Part shown: positions 1-6,490 of the stretch, in pieces | Layout: the number at the start of each line of letters is the position of its first letter | Numbering within the stretch: position 1 is the stretch's first letter | DNA from: Cellulomonas sp. | Lineage (GTDB): Bacteria; Actinomycetota; Actinomycetes; Actinomycetales; Cellulomonadaceae | Assembly: GCA_027451305.1 (NCBI GenBank) | Contig: DAIDJQ010000222.1 | Coordinates: 1 to 8,968 of the forward strand | DNA: 8,968 nt | Direction: 5' to 3' | Program-made: the position numbers and the translations under genes | Notes under the pieces: generated by a model | Told to the model about the DNA's origin: nothing | Database searches by the model: none | Seen by the model: the letters and a program-made list of their open reading frames with translations, nothing else

Positions 1-145
1 TTTTCCCTTCGCGCTGCGAGCGGGCGATGGCGCGATCGATCCGCAGTCGAAGCAAAGTGCGATTAGGCAATGAGGTGAGCGGATCGTGATGCGCCAGGAA
101 TTCGAGCCGAGACTCGGGATGCTGGCGCGGATGCCCGCGCGGCAC
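1..145 (-). CDS. GGDEF-domain protein, N-terminal fragment, runs off the left edge
   Basis: On the minus strand, positions 97 to 2 read LAHHDPLTSLPNR followed by TLLRLRIDRAIARSQREGK. This matches the opening of GGDEF (diguanylate cyclase) domains, whose hallmark is the D-x-L-T-x-L-x-N-R motif about 50 residues before the GGDEF signature. That signature would lie beyond position 1, so catalytic competence cannot be judged. The likeness extends back to about position 115 (ESRLEF). Further upstream the frame stays open to a TGA near 349, but it looks like noncoding high-GC sequence, and the only ATG or GTG in it is the GTG at 143-145. The start is therefore uncertain: a short free-standing GGDEF protein, or a remnant cut from a longer sensor protein. 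Codon choice is unlike the neighbours: only 21 of the last 32 codons end in G or C (TTG, AAT, ACT, CTT, CGA occur). The motif identification is firm; gene integrity is not. Confidence 0.6.
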   Translation of the reverse strand, partial: MPRGHPRQHPESRLEFLAHHDPLTSLPNRTLLRLRIDRAIARSQREGK

Positions 146-175
146 GGGTTCCGCTGTCTGGCGCGTATGTGCATG

Positions 176-187
176 CCGGCGCGCGCC
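176..187. repeat. 12-nt perfect palindrome in the left spacer
   Basis: CCGGCGCGCCGG equals its own reverse complement. It lies in the gene-free stretch (146-328, about 80% GC) between the GGDEF fragment and the first PH-domain gene. Such palindromes are expected by chance in very GC-rich DNA, and no -10/-35 element or terminator was recognised around it. No further function is claimed for this spacer. Confidence 0.3.
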
Positions 188-317
188 GGGGCGGTGGCTC
201 GTCGGATCGGCACCGGCGCACCCGTCGGGGGGCCGGGGACCTGCGCGGCATCCGGGCGTGCTGCTCGTCGGGCCTGCGGGATCCCCGACCGGCCACGCCC
301 CGACGCCGGCGGGTGCC

Positions 318-321
318 AGGA
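318..321 (+). promoter_or_regulatory. Ribosome binding site for the first PH-domain gene
   Basis: AGGA lies 7 nt before the ATG at 329. It supports that start over upstream in-frame ATGs, which would add an Arg/Ala/Gly-rich tail unlike any bPH_2 protein. Confidence 0.5.
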
Positions 322-328
322 TGGCGCC

Positions 329-817
329 ATGGCCCCTGCGGACCCGTTCACCCTCAACCTCACCTGGACCCAGGTCTCGCCCCGGCTCGCCGCGGCGCGA
401 CTGACGGTCGCGGCGCTCTGGCTCGTGCCGCTGCTCGTCGTGGCGGCGCTGCCGCCGCTGCTCAGCGGTGGCGCCTGGTGGTGGTTCCTGGCGGCGGTGG
501 TCGTGCTGATCATGCTGTGGTTGCTGTGGCTCATCCCGCGGCAGGTCGGCGCCCTGCGGTACGCCGAGCGCGAGGACGACCTGCTCATCCGCCGAGGCAT
601 CATGTTCCGCACGCTCGTCGTCGTGCCCTACGGGCGGATGCAGTTCGTGGACGTGAAGGCCGGCCCGATCGACCGCGCCATGGGCATCGCCCGGGTGCAG
701 CTGCACACCGCGTCGACGTCGTCGGACGCCTGGATCGCGGGCCTTGCGCCCGCCGAGGCGGCCCGGCTGCGTGAGCGTCTCGCCTCGCGTGGCGAGGCTC
801 GGCTGGCGGGGCTGTGA
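329..817 (+). CDS. YdbS-like membrane protein with one bacterial PH (bPH_2) domain
   Basis: The 162-residue product has two hydrophobic segments (about 22-44 and 48-70, the second rich in Trp/Leu), then a cytoplasmic-type bPH_2 domain at about 75-152. The domain carries the usual pattern: a short beta hairpin (LLIRRGIMFR), the VVPYGRMQFVDV strand with its Arg-x-Gln, and a C-terminal strand (ARVQLHTAS). This is the size and layout of Bacillus YdbS. The reading frame is open upstream to position 86, but that extension (Arg/Ala/Gly-rich, no hydrophobic or domain features) is rejected; the ATG at 329 has an AGGA ribosome site. The gene lies 103 nt upstream of a larger three-PH-domain protein on the same strand, the standard YdbS-YdbT pairing. 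Molecular function is unknown. In B. subtilis the pair belongs to the SigW envelope-stress regulon, so a role in membrane protection is possible by analogy only. Confidence 0.88.
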   Translation: MAPADPFTLNLTWTQVSPRLAAARLTVAALWLVPLLVVAALPPLLSGGAWWWFLAAVVVLIMLWLLWLIPRQVGALRYAEREDDLLIRRGIMFRTLVVVPYGRMQFVDVKAGPIDRAMGIARVQLHTASTSSDAWIAGLAPAEAARLRERLASRGEARLAGL

Positions 818-845
818 GCGCGCACCGCGTCTCGGTCGGAGCGCG

Positions 846-865
846 GCCGCCGGCAGCCGCCGGCA
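846..865 (+). repeat. Perfect tandem repeat, 2 x 10 nt, between the two PH-domain genes
   Basis: GCCGCCGGCA occurs at 846-855 and again directly at 856-865, inside the 103-nt spacer between the PH-domain genes. No promoter elements were recognised beside it. It could be an operator half-site pair or simple slippage in GC-rich DNA; the sequence alone does not decide. Confidence 0.45.
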
Positions 866-908
866 CCGGCGTACGGTCGGTGGACCCCGCACCGTCGACG
901 ACGTCTGC

Positions 909-914
909 GAGGGG
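909..914 (+). promoter_or_regulatory. Ribosome binding site for the YdbT-like gene
   Basis: GAGGGG sits 6 nt before the ATG at 921. It fixes that start against the upstream extension of the frame to 744, which would overlap the preceding gene. Confidence 0.65.
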
Positions 915-920
915 CCGACG

Positions 921-2825
921 ATGAACATCCCCGAACCGGCACCGGTGCGGCCGGAGGCGGTGGGCGAGGACGGGTACGTCTGGCGCCGGATGCACCCGGT
1001 GACGCCGCTGCTCAAGGGCTGGAAGACCGTCGCCGCGCTGCTCATCATCGCCTCGACGCAGCTGACCGAGGACATCCGGCGGGCGGCCCGCCTGCTGGGT
1101 GGCCGTGGCTGGATCGTGGCGCTCGGCGCGTTCGTCGTGATCGCCCTGCTCGCGGTGGCGTGGGCGTTCGTCTCGTGGCGGGTGACCCGGTACGCGGTGA
1201 CCGACGAAGCGGTCCACCTGCGTCAGGGCATCGTGTTCCGTCAGCAGCGGCAGGCGCGCCTGGACCGGCTGCAGGCCATCGACGTGGTGCAACCGCTGCT
1301 GGCGCGGCTCGTCGGGCTCTCGGAGCTCCGGCTCGAGGTGGCGGGCGGCTCGGGATCGCGGGTGTCGCTGGCGTTCCTGCGCGAGTCCGAGGCCGACGGT
1401 CTGCGGGCCGAGCTGCTCGGTCTGGCCGCCGGGCTTCATCGACCGGGCAGCGTGGGTACGCGTCCGACGCGCGACGGGCTGCCGGGCGCCGTCGGTTCGG
1501 GCCACTCCGCGGCGGGCGGGTCGACGTTCGGCGATGCGCTCGGCGCTCCGGTCACCGGGATGCCGGCCGGGGCGTCAGGCGCCGGCTCGGCACGGGCCGG
1601 GGACGCCGCGGCCGCGGTGTCCGGCGCCCAGGGTGCGGGTGTCGGCGCGGTGACCGGGGGTGCCGGGGTCTCCTGGGTGCCTGCCGGTTCCTGGACGCCC
1701 GACGCATCCGGGGTGGCCGGTGGTGCCGGGGCAGGCACCGCCGGTGCGACGGGTGGTGCCGGTACCGTCGGCGATGCCCCTGCCGACCAGGTCTTCGGGA
1801 CCTCGGGCGCCGCCGAGGACGCCGGGGCAGCCGGTCGTGGCGGCCCCATGAGCTCTCCGGCCGGCGGGTTCGGCGGGGCGGGCCGCTCGCCGTCGGCTGC
1901 GGCGACGCACCGCGGTGCCGTGACACGACAGGCCTTCGCCACCGCCCCCGAGCACCTGGTCTACGAGCTTCCCATGCCGCGCCTGCTCGGCTCCATCGTC
2001 CGTTCCGGCGGCACGGTGTGGTTCGCGCTGCTGATCGCCGGAGTCCTCGTCATGGTCGCGCTGGGGGCTCCTCTCGGGTCCGTCTACTCCTTGGTGCCGA
2101 TGGCGTTCGCCCTGATGAGCTTCTTCTGGCAGCGCATCAACGGCGCCGCGACGTTCCGGGCCGCGACGTCGCCCGACGGGATCCGGCTGCGCCACGGCCT
2201 CACCGAGACCAGGTCGCAGACGCTGCCGCCCGGACGCGTGCAGGCGGTGCGCCTCCACCAGCCGCTGCTGTGGCGTGGCAAGGACTGGTGGCGAGTGGTG
2301 GTCAACGTGGCCGGCTACGCCGGCGACCACGACAAGCAGGGCACCGAGACGGTGCTGCACCCGGTCGCGACGCGCGACGAGGCACTGCTCGCCCTGTGGC
2401 TCGTGCTGCCCGACCTCGGTGCCGACGATCCCCGGGCGGCGGTCGAGGCCGGCCTGGTCGGCACCGGCGAGGACGGCGGCTACACCGCGGCGCCACGGCG
2501 CTCGCGCTGGGTCGACCCCGTCGGATGGCGCCGGCACGGGGTGCTGGTGACGCGGCAGGCGCTGCTGCTGCGGTCGGGCCGCTTCTGGCGGCGGCTGGAC
2601 GTGGTGCCGCACGAGCGGACGCAGTCGCTCGCCCTCGAGCAGGGGCCGTTGCAGCGACAGCTCGACGTCGCCTCGCTGGCGGCCCACTCGACGCACGGCC
2701 CCGTGGTGCCGCGGATCGAGCACCTCGACACGGCGGTGGCGGTCGCGCTGCTGGAGGAGCAGGCCGAGCGGGCGCGGCACGCTCGCCGCACCGCGGCCCC
2801 CGAGCAGTGGATGCGGAGCCGGTGA
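921..2825 (+). CDS. YdbT-like membrane protein with three bPH_2 domains and a Gly/Ala-rich insert
   Basis: The 634-residue product is a multi-PH-domain membrane protein. Hydrophobic segments lie at about 36-50 (weak), 64-86, 365-382 and 386-403. Three bPH_2-type units are visible: about 88-170 (YAVTDEAVHLRQGIVFR, then ARLDRLQAIDVV), about 408-495 (IRLRHGLTETRSQTLPPGRVQ) and about 537-615 (VLVTRQALLLRSGRFWRR, then VPHERTQSLALEQG). This is the YdbT plan, whose usual length is about 480-500 residues. The excess is a low-complexity Gly/Ala/Ser/Pro stretch at about 173-333 between the first PH unit and the second transmembrane pair; without it the protein has a normal length. The start has a good ribosome site. 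It probably forms a membrane complex with the YdbS-like neighbour. Biochemical function is unknown, and the reading as a SigW-type envelope-protection pair is analogy. The family call is firm; domain boundaries are approximate. Confidence 0.85.
   Translation: MNIPEPAPVRPEAVGEDGYVWRRMHPVTPLLKGWKTVAALLIIASTQLTEDIRRAARLLGGRGWIVALGAFVVIALLAVAWAFVSWRVTRYAVTDEAVHLRQGIVFRQQRQARLDRLQAIDVVQPLLARLVGLSELRLEVAGGSGSRVSLAFLRESEADGLRAELLGLAAGLHRPGSVGTRPTRDGLPGAVGSGHSAAGGSTFGDALGAPVTGMPAGASGAGSARAGDAAAAVSGAQGAGVGAVTGGAGVSWVPAGSWTPDASGVAGGAGAGTAGATGGAGTVGDAPADQVFGTSGAAEDAGAAGRGGPMSSPAGGFGGAGRSPSAAATHRGAVTRQAFATAPEHLVYELPMPRLLGSIVRSGGTVWFALLIAGVLVMVALGAPLGSVYSLVPMAFALMSFFWQRINGAATFRAATSPDGIRLRHGLTETRSQTLPPGRVQAVRLHQPLLWRGKDWWRVVVNVAGYAGDHDKQGTETVLHPVATRDEALLALWLVLPDLGADDPRAAVEAGLVGTGEDGGYTAAPRRSRWVDPVGWRRHGVLVTRQALLLRSGRFWRRLDVVPHERTQSLALEQGPLQRQLDVASLAAHSTHGPVVPRIEHLDTAVAVALLEEQAERARHARRTAAPEQWMRSR
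1437..1919 (+). repeat. Low-complexity Gly/Ala-rich coding segment with short repeats
   Basis: This segment encodes residues 173-333 of the YdbT-like protein and consists almost wholly of Gly, Ala, Ser, Pro, Thr and Val. The 11-mer GGTGGTGCCGG occurs at 1719-1729 and 1752-1762, exactly 33 nt (11 codons) apart, and its core GGTGCCGG also occurs at 1659-1666. In protein these give GGAG at residues 246-249, 267-270 and 278-281. The frame is kept throughout, which fits in-frame expansion of a flexible linker. Long open frames on the other strand here are a by-product of this composition. Confidence 0.75.
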
Positions 2826-2904
2826 TGCGCGGCCCGTCCTGCCCGGCCGCCCGATCCGCGGCGAGGTGTCGGTCCCGCGACGGTCGTCGCACCGTCGGGC
2901 GCCC

Positions 2905-3864
2905 GTGACAGCGCCGTCCGAGCGGCCGGGCCGGCTCGGCGTCGGCGTCGTGGGCGCCGGTCACGTGGGGGCGGTGCTCGGCAACGCGCTGCGTGCCGCC
3001 GGTCACCCCGTCGTCGCGGTCAGCGCCGTCTCCGACGCCTCGGTGGAACGTGCCGACGCCCTGCTGCCGGGGGTGCCGATCGTCGAGGTCCCCGAGGTGG
3101 TCCGCCGCGCCGAGCTCGTCCTGCTCGCAGTGCCCGACGACGCGCTGGCACCGCTCGTCGCGGGCCTGGCGGCCACGGGCGCATGGCAGACCGGTCAGCT
3201 CGTCGTGCACACCGCCGGGCGGTACGGCACCGCGGTGCTCGACCCGGCCCGCGCCGCCGGCGCGATCCCGCTCGCGATCCACCCGGCGATGACGTTCACC
3301 GGGACGTCCCTGGATCTGCACCGGCTGGAGGGGTGCCCGTTCGCGGTCACGGCGCAGGCCGCGGTGCTGCCCATCGCCCAGGCGCTGGTCGTGGAGATCG
3401 GCGGCGAGCCGGTGGTGGTGGCCGAGCAGGCCCGGGGCCTGTACCACGCAGGGCTCGCGCACGGGGCGAACCATCTCACCGTGCTCGTCGCGCAGGCGTC
3501 CGCGGTGCTGGTCGGAGCGGGCGTGGACGACCCGGGGCGCATGCTCCGTCCGCTGCTGGAGGCCGCGCTCGACGGTGCCCTGCGGGCGCAGTCCCGCGAC
3601 GGCAGCCCCGGTGCCATCACCGCGCTCACCGGTCCGGTCCGCCGCGGTGACGCCGGGACGGTCGCCGAGCACCTGGCGGTGCTGGGGGCGCTCGCGGCCA
3701 CGACCGGGGGCGTCGACGTGCTCGAGGGGTACCGTGCCTTGGCGCGTGCGGCGACCGTGCGTGCGGTCGCGGCAGGCATGCTCGACGACACGGCGGCGCA
3801 GCGGCTGCTCGACGTGCTGGCAGGTTCGCCCGGGGCGGAGCCCGGGCCGGAGGAGGAACGATGA
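2905..3864 (+). CDS. Rossmann-like/DUF2520 protein, candidate ketopantoate reductase
   Basis: The 319-residue product starts with an NAD(P)-binding Rossmann motif (GVVGAGHVG, GAGHVG at 17-22), followed by LVLLAVPDDA (71-80), AIHPAMTFTG (124-133) and a helical C-terminal half with GLYHAGLAHGANHL (178-191) typical of DUF2520. The fold is that of 6-phosphogluconate/ketopantoate reductase-like dehydrogenases. The 3' end overlaps panC by 4 nt (ATGA), so the two are translationally coupled. Reduction of ketopantoate to pantoate, the step just before PanC, is therefore a reasonable inference, comparable to the PanG-type reductase known from Francisella. It is not proven for this subfamily. The start is uncertain: GTG 2905 gives VTAPSERPGRLGVG, which resembles relatives I recall; GTG 2866 would add 13 Arg/Ser-rich residues and has no properly spaced ribosome site. 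GTG 2905 also lacks a clear one. Confidence 0.82.
   Translation: MTAPSERPGRLGVGVVGAGHVGAVLGNALRAAGHPVVAVSAVSDASVERADALLPGVPIVEVPEVVRRAELVLLAVPDDALAPLVAGLAATGAWQTGQLVVHTAGRYGTAVLDPARAAGAIPLAIHPAMTFTGTSLDLHRLEGCPFAVTAQAAVLPIAQALVVEIGGEPVVVAEQARGLYHAGLAHGANHLTVLVAQASAVLVGAGVDDPGRMLRPLLEAALDGALRAQSRDGSPGAITALTGPVRRGDAGTVAEHLAVLGALAATTGGVDVLEGYRALARAATVRAVAAGMLDDTAAQRLLDVLAGSPGAEPGPEEER
3849..3858 (+). promoter_or_regulatory. Strong ribosome binding site for panC
   Basis: GGAGGAGGAA lies just before the ATG at 3861, inside the last codons of the upstream gene. It is the best Shine-Dalgarno match in the window. Together with the ATGA overlap it suggests efficient coupled translation of panC. Confidence 0.8.
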
Positions 3865-4745
3865 CCCGCCTCGTGACGGACACGGCCGCGCTCGCCGCGG
3901 CGCTCACTGCGCAGGACGACATGCCGGCCGACGGCCATCCGCACCGCCGTGCGGTGGTCATGACCATGGGCGCCCTGCATGCGGGGCACCTCGCGCTGGT
4001 GCGCCGGGCGCGCGAGCTCGCCGACCACGTGGTGGTGACGGTCTTCGTCAACCCGCTGCAGTTCGGGCCGAGCGAGGACCTGGACCGCTACCCGCGTGAC
4101 CTGGCGGGTGACCTGGCGCTGCTGTCCGGCCCGGGGCTGCTCGGCCCGGACGACGTGGTGCTCGCCCCGACGCCGGCCGTGATGTACCCGGGCGGGGATC
4201 CTGTCGTCCGCGTCTCCGCCGGCCCGATCGGCACCGTCCTCGAGGGTGCGGTGCGGCCCGGCCACCTCGACGGCGTGCTGACCGTCGTGCTCAAGCTGAT
4301 GAACCTGACCAGGCCGGACGTCGCCCTGTTCGGCCGCAAGGACGCCCAGCAGCTGGCCGCCGTCCGCGCCATGGTGCGGGACCTGGACGTGCCGGTGCTC
4401 GTCGAGGGGGTGCCGATCGTGCGGGACGACGACGGCCTGGCGCTCTCCAGCCGCAACGCCTACCTGACCCCGACGGACCGACACCGGGCGCTCGCCCTGT
4501 CCCGGTCGCTGGCCGCCGGCCGCGACCGTGCAGCCGCCGGGGGCACCCCGGACGAGGTACGGAGGGCGGCCCGCGCCGTGCTCGACGAGGCCGTGGACGG
4601 CGTCGACTACGTCGCGCTGGTGGACCCCGACACCTTCACCGAGCTCCAGGACGGCGCCGTCGGCACCGCCCTGCTGGCCGTGGCCGCCCGTGTCGGTGGC
4701 ACCCGGCTGATCGACAACACCGACGTCGAGCTGATCGGACGCTGA
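3861..4745 (+). CDS. panC: Pantothenate synthetase (pantoate--beta-alanine ligase)
   Basis: The enzyme makes pantothenate from pantoate, beta-alanine and ATP through a pantoyl-adenylate; it is cytosolic and precedes CoA synthesis. The 294-residue length is normal. Family signatures appear in order: TMGALHAGH (35-43) with the nucleotidyltransferase H-x-G-H (His40, His43); FVNPLQFG (62-69); DLDRYPRD (73-80); LEGAVRPGHLDGV (127-139) for pantoate binding; FGRKDAQQ (157-164); and SSRN (196-199), the KMSKS-like loop. All expected catalytic residues are present. The ATG at 3861 overlaps the upstream DUF2520 stop as ATGA and has a strong ribosome site. nadB follows after 5 nt, so it sits mid-operon. 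panB and panD, its usual pathway partners, are not in the window. Confidence 0.97.
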   Translation: MTRLVTDTAALAAALTAQDDMPADGHPHRRAVVMTMGALHAGHLALVRRARELADHVVVTVFVNPLQFGPSEDLDRYPRDLAGDLALLSGPGLLGPDDVVLAPTPAVMYPGGDPVVRVSAGPIGTVLEGAVRPGHLDGVLTVVLKLMNLTRPDVALFGRKDAQQLAAVRAMVRDLDVPVLVEGVPIVRDDDGLALSSRNAYLTPTDRHRALALSRSLAAGRDRAAAGGTPDEVRRAARAVLDEAVDGVDYVALVDPDTFTELQDGAVGTALLAVAARVGGTRLIDNTDVELIGR

Positions 4746-4750
4746 CCCCC

Positions 4751-6490
4751 ATGACCCTCGCCGAGACCGGCGCCCGTACCGCCCCCACCCGGACCGGCGC
4801 ACGCCTGGCCACCCACCTCGCGGCGCCCGAGCCCGGCTGGACCACCCACGCGGACGCCGTGGTCGTCGGCTCGGGGATCGCCGGGCTGACCGCCGCCCTC
4901 GAGCTGCGCACCCACGTGCCGCGGGTGCTGCTGGTCACCAAGGACCTGCTGGCGTCCGGCTCGACGGTGTGGGCGCAGGGCGGCATCGCCGCGGCGCTGG
5001 CGCCGACCGACTCCCCGGAGGCCCACCTGCAGGACACGCTCGTGGCGGGGGCGGGGCTGTGCGACCCCCGGGCCGTGCGGGTGCTGGTCACCGAGGGGCC
5101 GGCGCGGGTGCGCGAGCTGGCCGCCCGCGGAGCGGTGTTCGACCGGGCGCCCGACGGGAGCATCTCCCTCACCCGCGAGGGCGGGCACCTGGCCGACCGG
5201 ATCGCCCACGCGGGTGGGGACGCCACCGGCGCCGAGGTCAGCCGCGCACTGGTCGCGCAGATCGAGGCGGTCCGCGACGACCCGGGCATCGAGGTGATCG
5301 AGCACGCCCTGGTGGTGGACGTGCTGACCGGCGCCCCGGGTCCGGGCGGGCGGCCCGGTCGCGTGGCCGGTGTCACCCTGCACGTGATCGGCGAGGGCAG
5401 CCGGGACGGCGTGGGTGCCGTGCTGGCGCCGGCCGTGATCCTGGCGACGGGCGGGATCGGGCAGGTGTACCGCTCGTCCACCAACCCCGTGCAGGCCACC
5501 GGGGACGGGATCGCCGCCGCGCTGCGGGCCGGTGCGCGGCTGGGCGACGTGGAGTTCGTGCAGTTCCACCCGACCGTGCTGTGGCTCGGCTCCGGGGTGA
5601 AGGGCCAGCTGACGCTGGTCTCCGAGGCGGTGCGCGGCGAGGGTGCCCTGCTGCTGGACACCGACGGCGTCCGCTTCATGCCGGAGGTGCACCCGCTCGC
5701 CGAGCTGGCACCGCGGGACGTGGTCGCGCACGCGATCGTCCGCCGGACGGCCGCCACCGGTGCCGACCACGTGTGGCTGGACGCGCGGCACCTCGGGGCG
5801 GACTTCCTGCGGCGGCGGTTCCCGACGATCACGGAGCGGCTGGCGGACCACGGCGTCGACTGGACCGCCGACCTGGTGCCGGTGGCTCCCGCGCAGCACT
5901 ACTTCTCCGGCGGTGTGGTGACCGACCTGGTGGGACGCACCGGCGTGCCGGGGCTGTACGCGGTGGGGGAGGCGGCCTGCACCGGCGTGCACGGCGCCAA
6001 CAGGCTCGCGTCGAACTCGCTGCTCGAGGGGCTGGTGTTCGCCCACCGGGCCGCTGCCGACGTGGCCGAGGCGGTCTCGTCCGGCGAGCTGCGGGCGGTC
6101 GACCCGGTGACCCGCGGCGGGGAGCCGGCGCTGGTGGCCGCGGCGGCCCGGGCCCGGGTGCAGCGCGTCGCGACGGACGGTTCCGGCGTGCTCCGGGACG
6201 CCGCCGGGCTGCGCCGTACCCTCGACCAGCTCGGCACGGTCCGCACGGACGCCCACCGACGGCCTGACGGGGGGCGGGTGCAGGCAGACCCGCAGCCGGC
6301 CGAGTGGGAGACCACCAACGTGCACCAGGTGGCGACGGCGATCACCGCCGCGGCGCTCTCCCGCGAGGAGACCCGCGGCGGCCACGTGCGCACCGACTTC
6401 CCGGTTCCCGACGAGAGCTGGCGGCTGCGCCAGGAGCTCGAGCTGGACGCCGACGGCATGCTGACGATCACCCCGGTGGCGCTGCCGTGA
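4751..6490 (+). CDS. nadB: L-aspartate oxidase
   Basis: This FAD flavoenzyme oxidises L-aspartate to iminoaspartate, the first step of de novo NAD synthesis; the product passes to quinolinate synthase (NadA). The 579-residue protein has the FAD-binding motif VVVGSGIAGL (37-46), GSTVWAQGGIAAAL (70-83), TREGGH (141-146), ATGGIGQVY (232-240), EFVQFHPT (268-275), SEAVRGEGA (291-299) and GANRLASNSLLEGLVF (415-430). Counterparts of the E. coli active-site residues Glu121, His244, Arg290, His351 and Arg386 appear to be Glu143, His273, Arg322, His383 and Arg418, all conserved. The C-terminal SREETRGGHVRTDFP (537-551) is the usual helical-domain end. The first 34 residues, rich in Thr/Ala/Arg, are longer than in E. 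coli. The start follows panC by 5 nt with only a weak ribosome site, and its stop overlaps the nadC GTG by 4 nt. nadA is absent from the window. Confidence 0.97.
   Translation: MTLAETGARTAPTRTGARLATHLAAPEPGWTTHADAVVVGSGIAGLTAALELRTHVPRVLLVTKDLLASGSTVWAQGGIAAALAPTDSPEAHLQDTLVAGAGLCDPRAVRVLVTEGPARVRELAARGAVFDRAPDGSISLTREGGHLADRIAHAGGDATGAEVSRALVAQIEAVRDDPGIEVIEHALVVDVLTGAPGPGGRPGRVAGVTLHVIGEGSRDGVGAVLAPAVILATGGIGQVYRSSTNPVQATGDGIAAALRAGARLGDVEFVQFHPTVLWLGSGVKGQLTLVSEAVRGEGALLLDTDGVRFMPEVHPLAELAPRDVVAHAIVRRTAATGADHVWLDARHLGADFLRRRFPTITERLADHGVDWTADLVPVAPAQHYFSGGVVTDLVGRTGVPGLYAVGEAACTGVHGANRLASNSLLEGLVFAHRAAADVAEAVSSGELRAVDPVTRGGEPALVAAAARARVQRVATDGSGVLRDAAGLRRTLDQLGTVRTDAHRRPDGGRVQADPQPAEWETTNVHQVATAITAAALSREETRGGHVRTDFPVPDESWRLRQELELDADGMLTITPVALP

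Noticed and set aside
98..103. EcoRI site GAATTC near the composition break, suggesting a cloning or ligation join
   Set aside because: The GGDEF-family likeness (RLEFLAHHD) runs straight through the site, so it is native coding sequence; any join must be further right.
63..296. Open frame on the minus strand (77 residues) next to the GGDEF fragment
   Set aside because: Its product is almost all Arg, Pro, Ala and Ser with no domain, and its end overlaps the GGDEF frame, which carries a real motif in a different phase.
86..328. N-terminal extension of the YdbS-like protein by 81 residues
   Set aside because: The extension is Arg/Ala/Gly-rich, overlaps the divergent GGDEF frame, and the ATG at 329 has a ribosome site and gives the normal family length.
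1436..1942. Minus-strand Ala/Pro-rich frame of 168 residues opposite the Gly/Ala insert
   Set aside because: It mirrors the GC-rich repeat composition of the insert; no ribosome site, signal or domain supports it.
600..6385. Several long minus-strand open frames (300-590 codons) opposite the PH, panC and nadB genes
   Set aside because: They are shadows of high-GC coding: products are rich in Arg, His, Gly and Pro without motifs, while the plus-strand frames hold clear family signatures.
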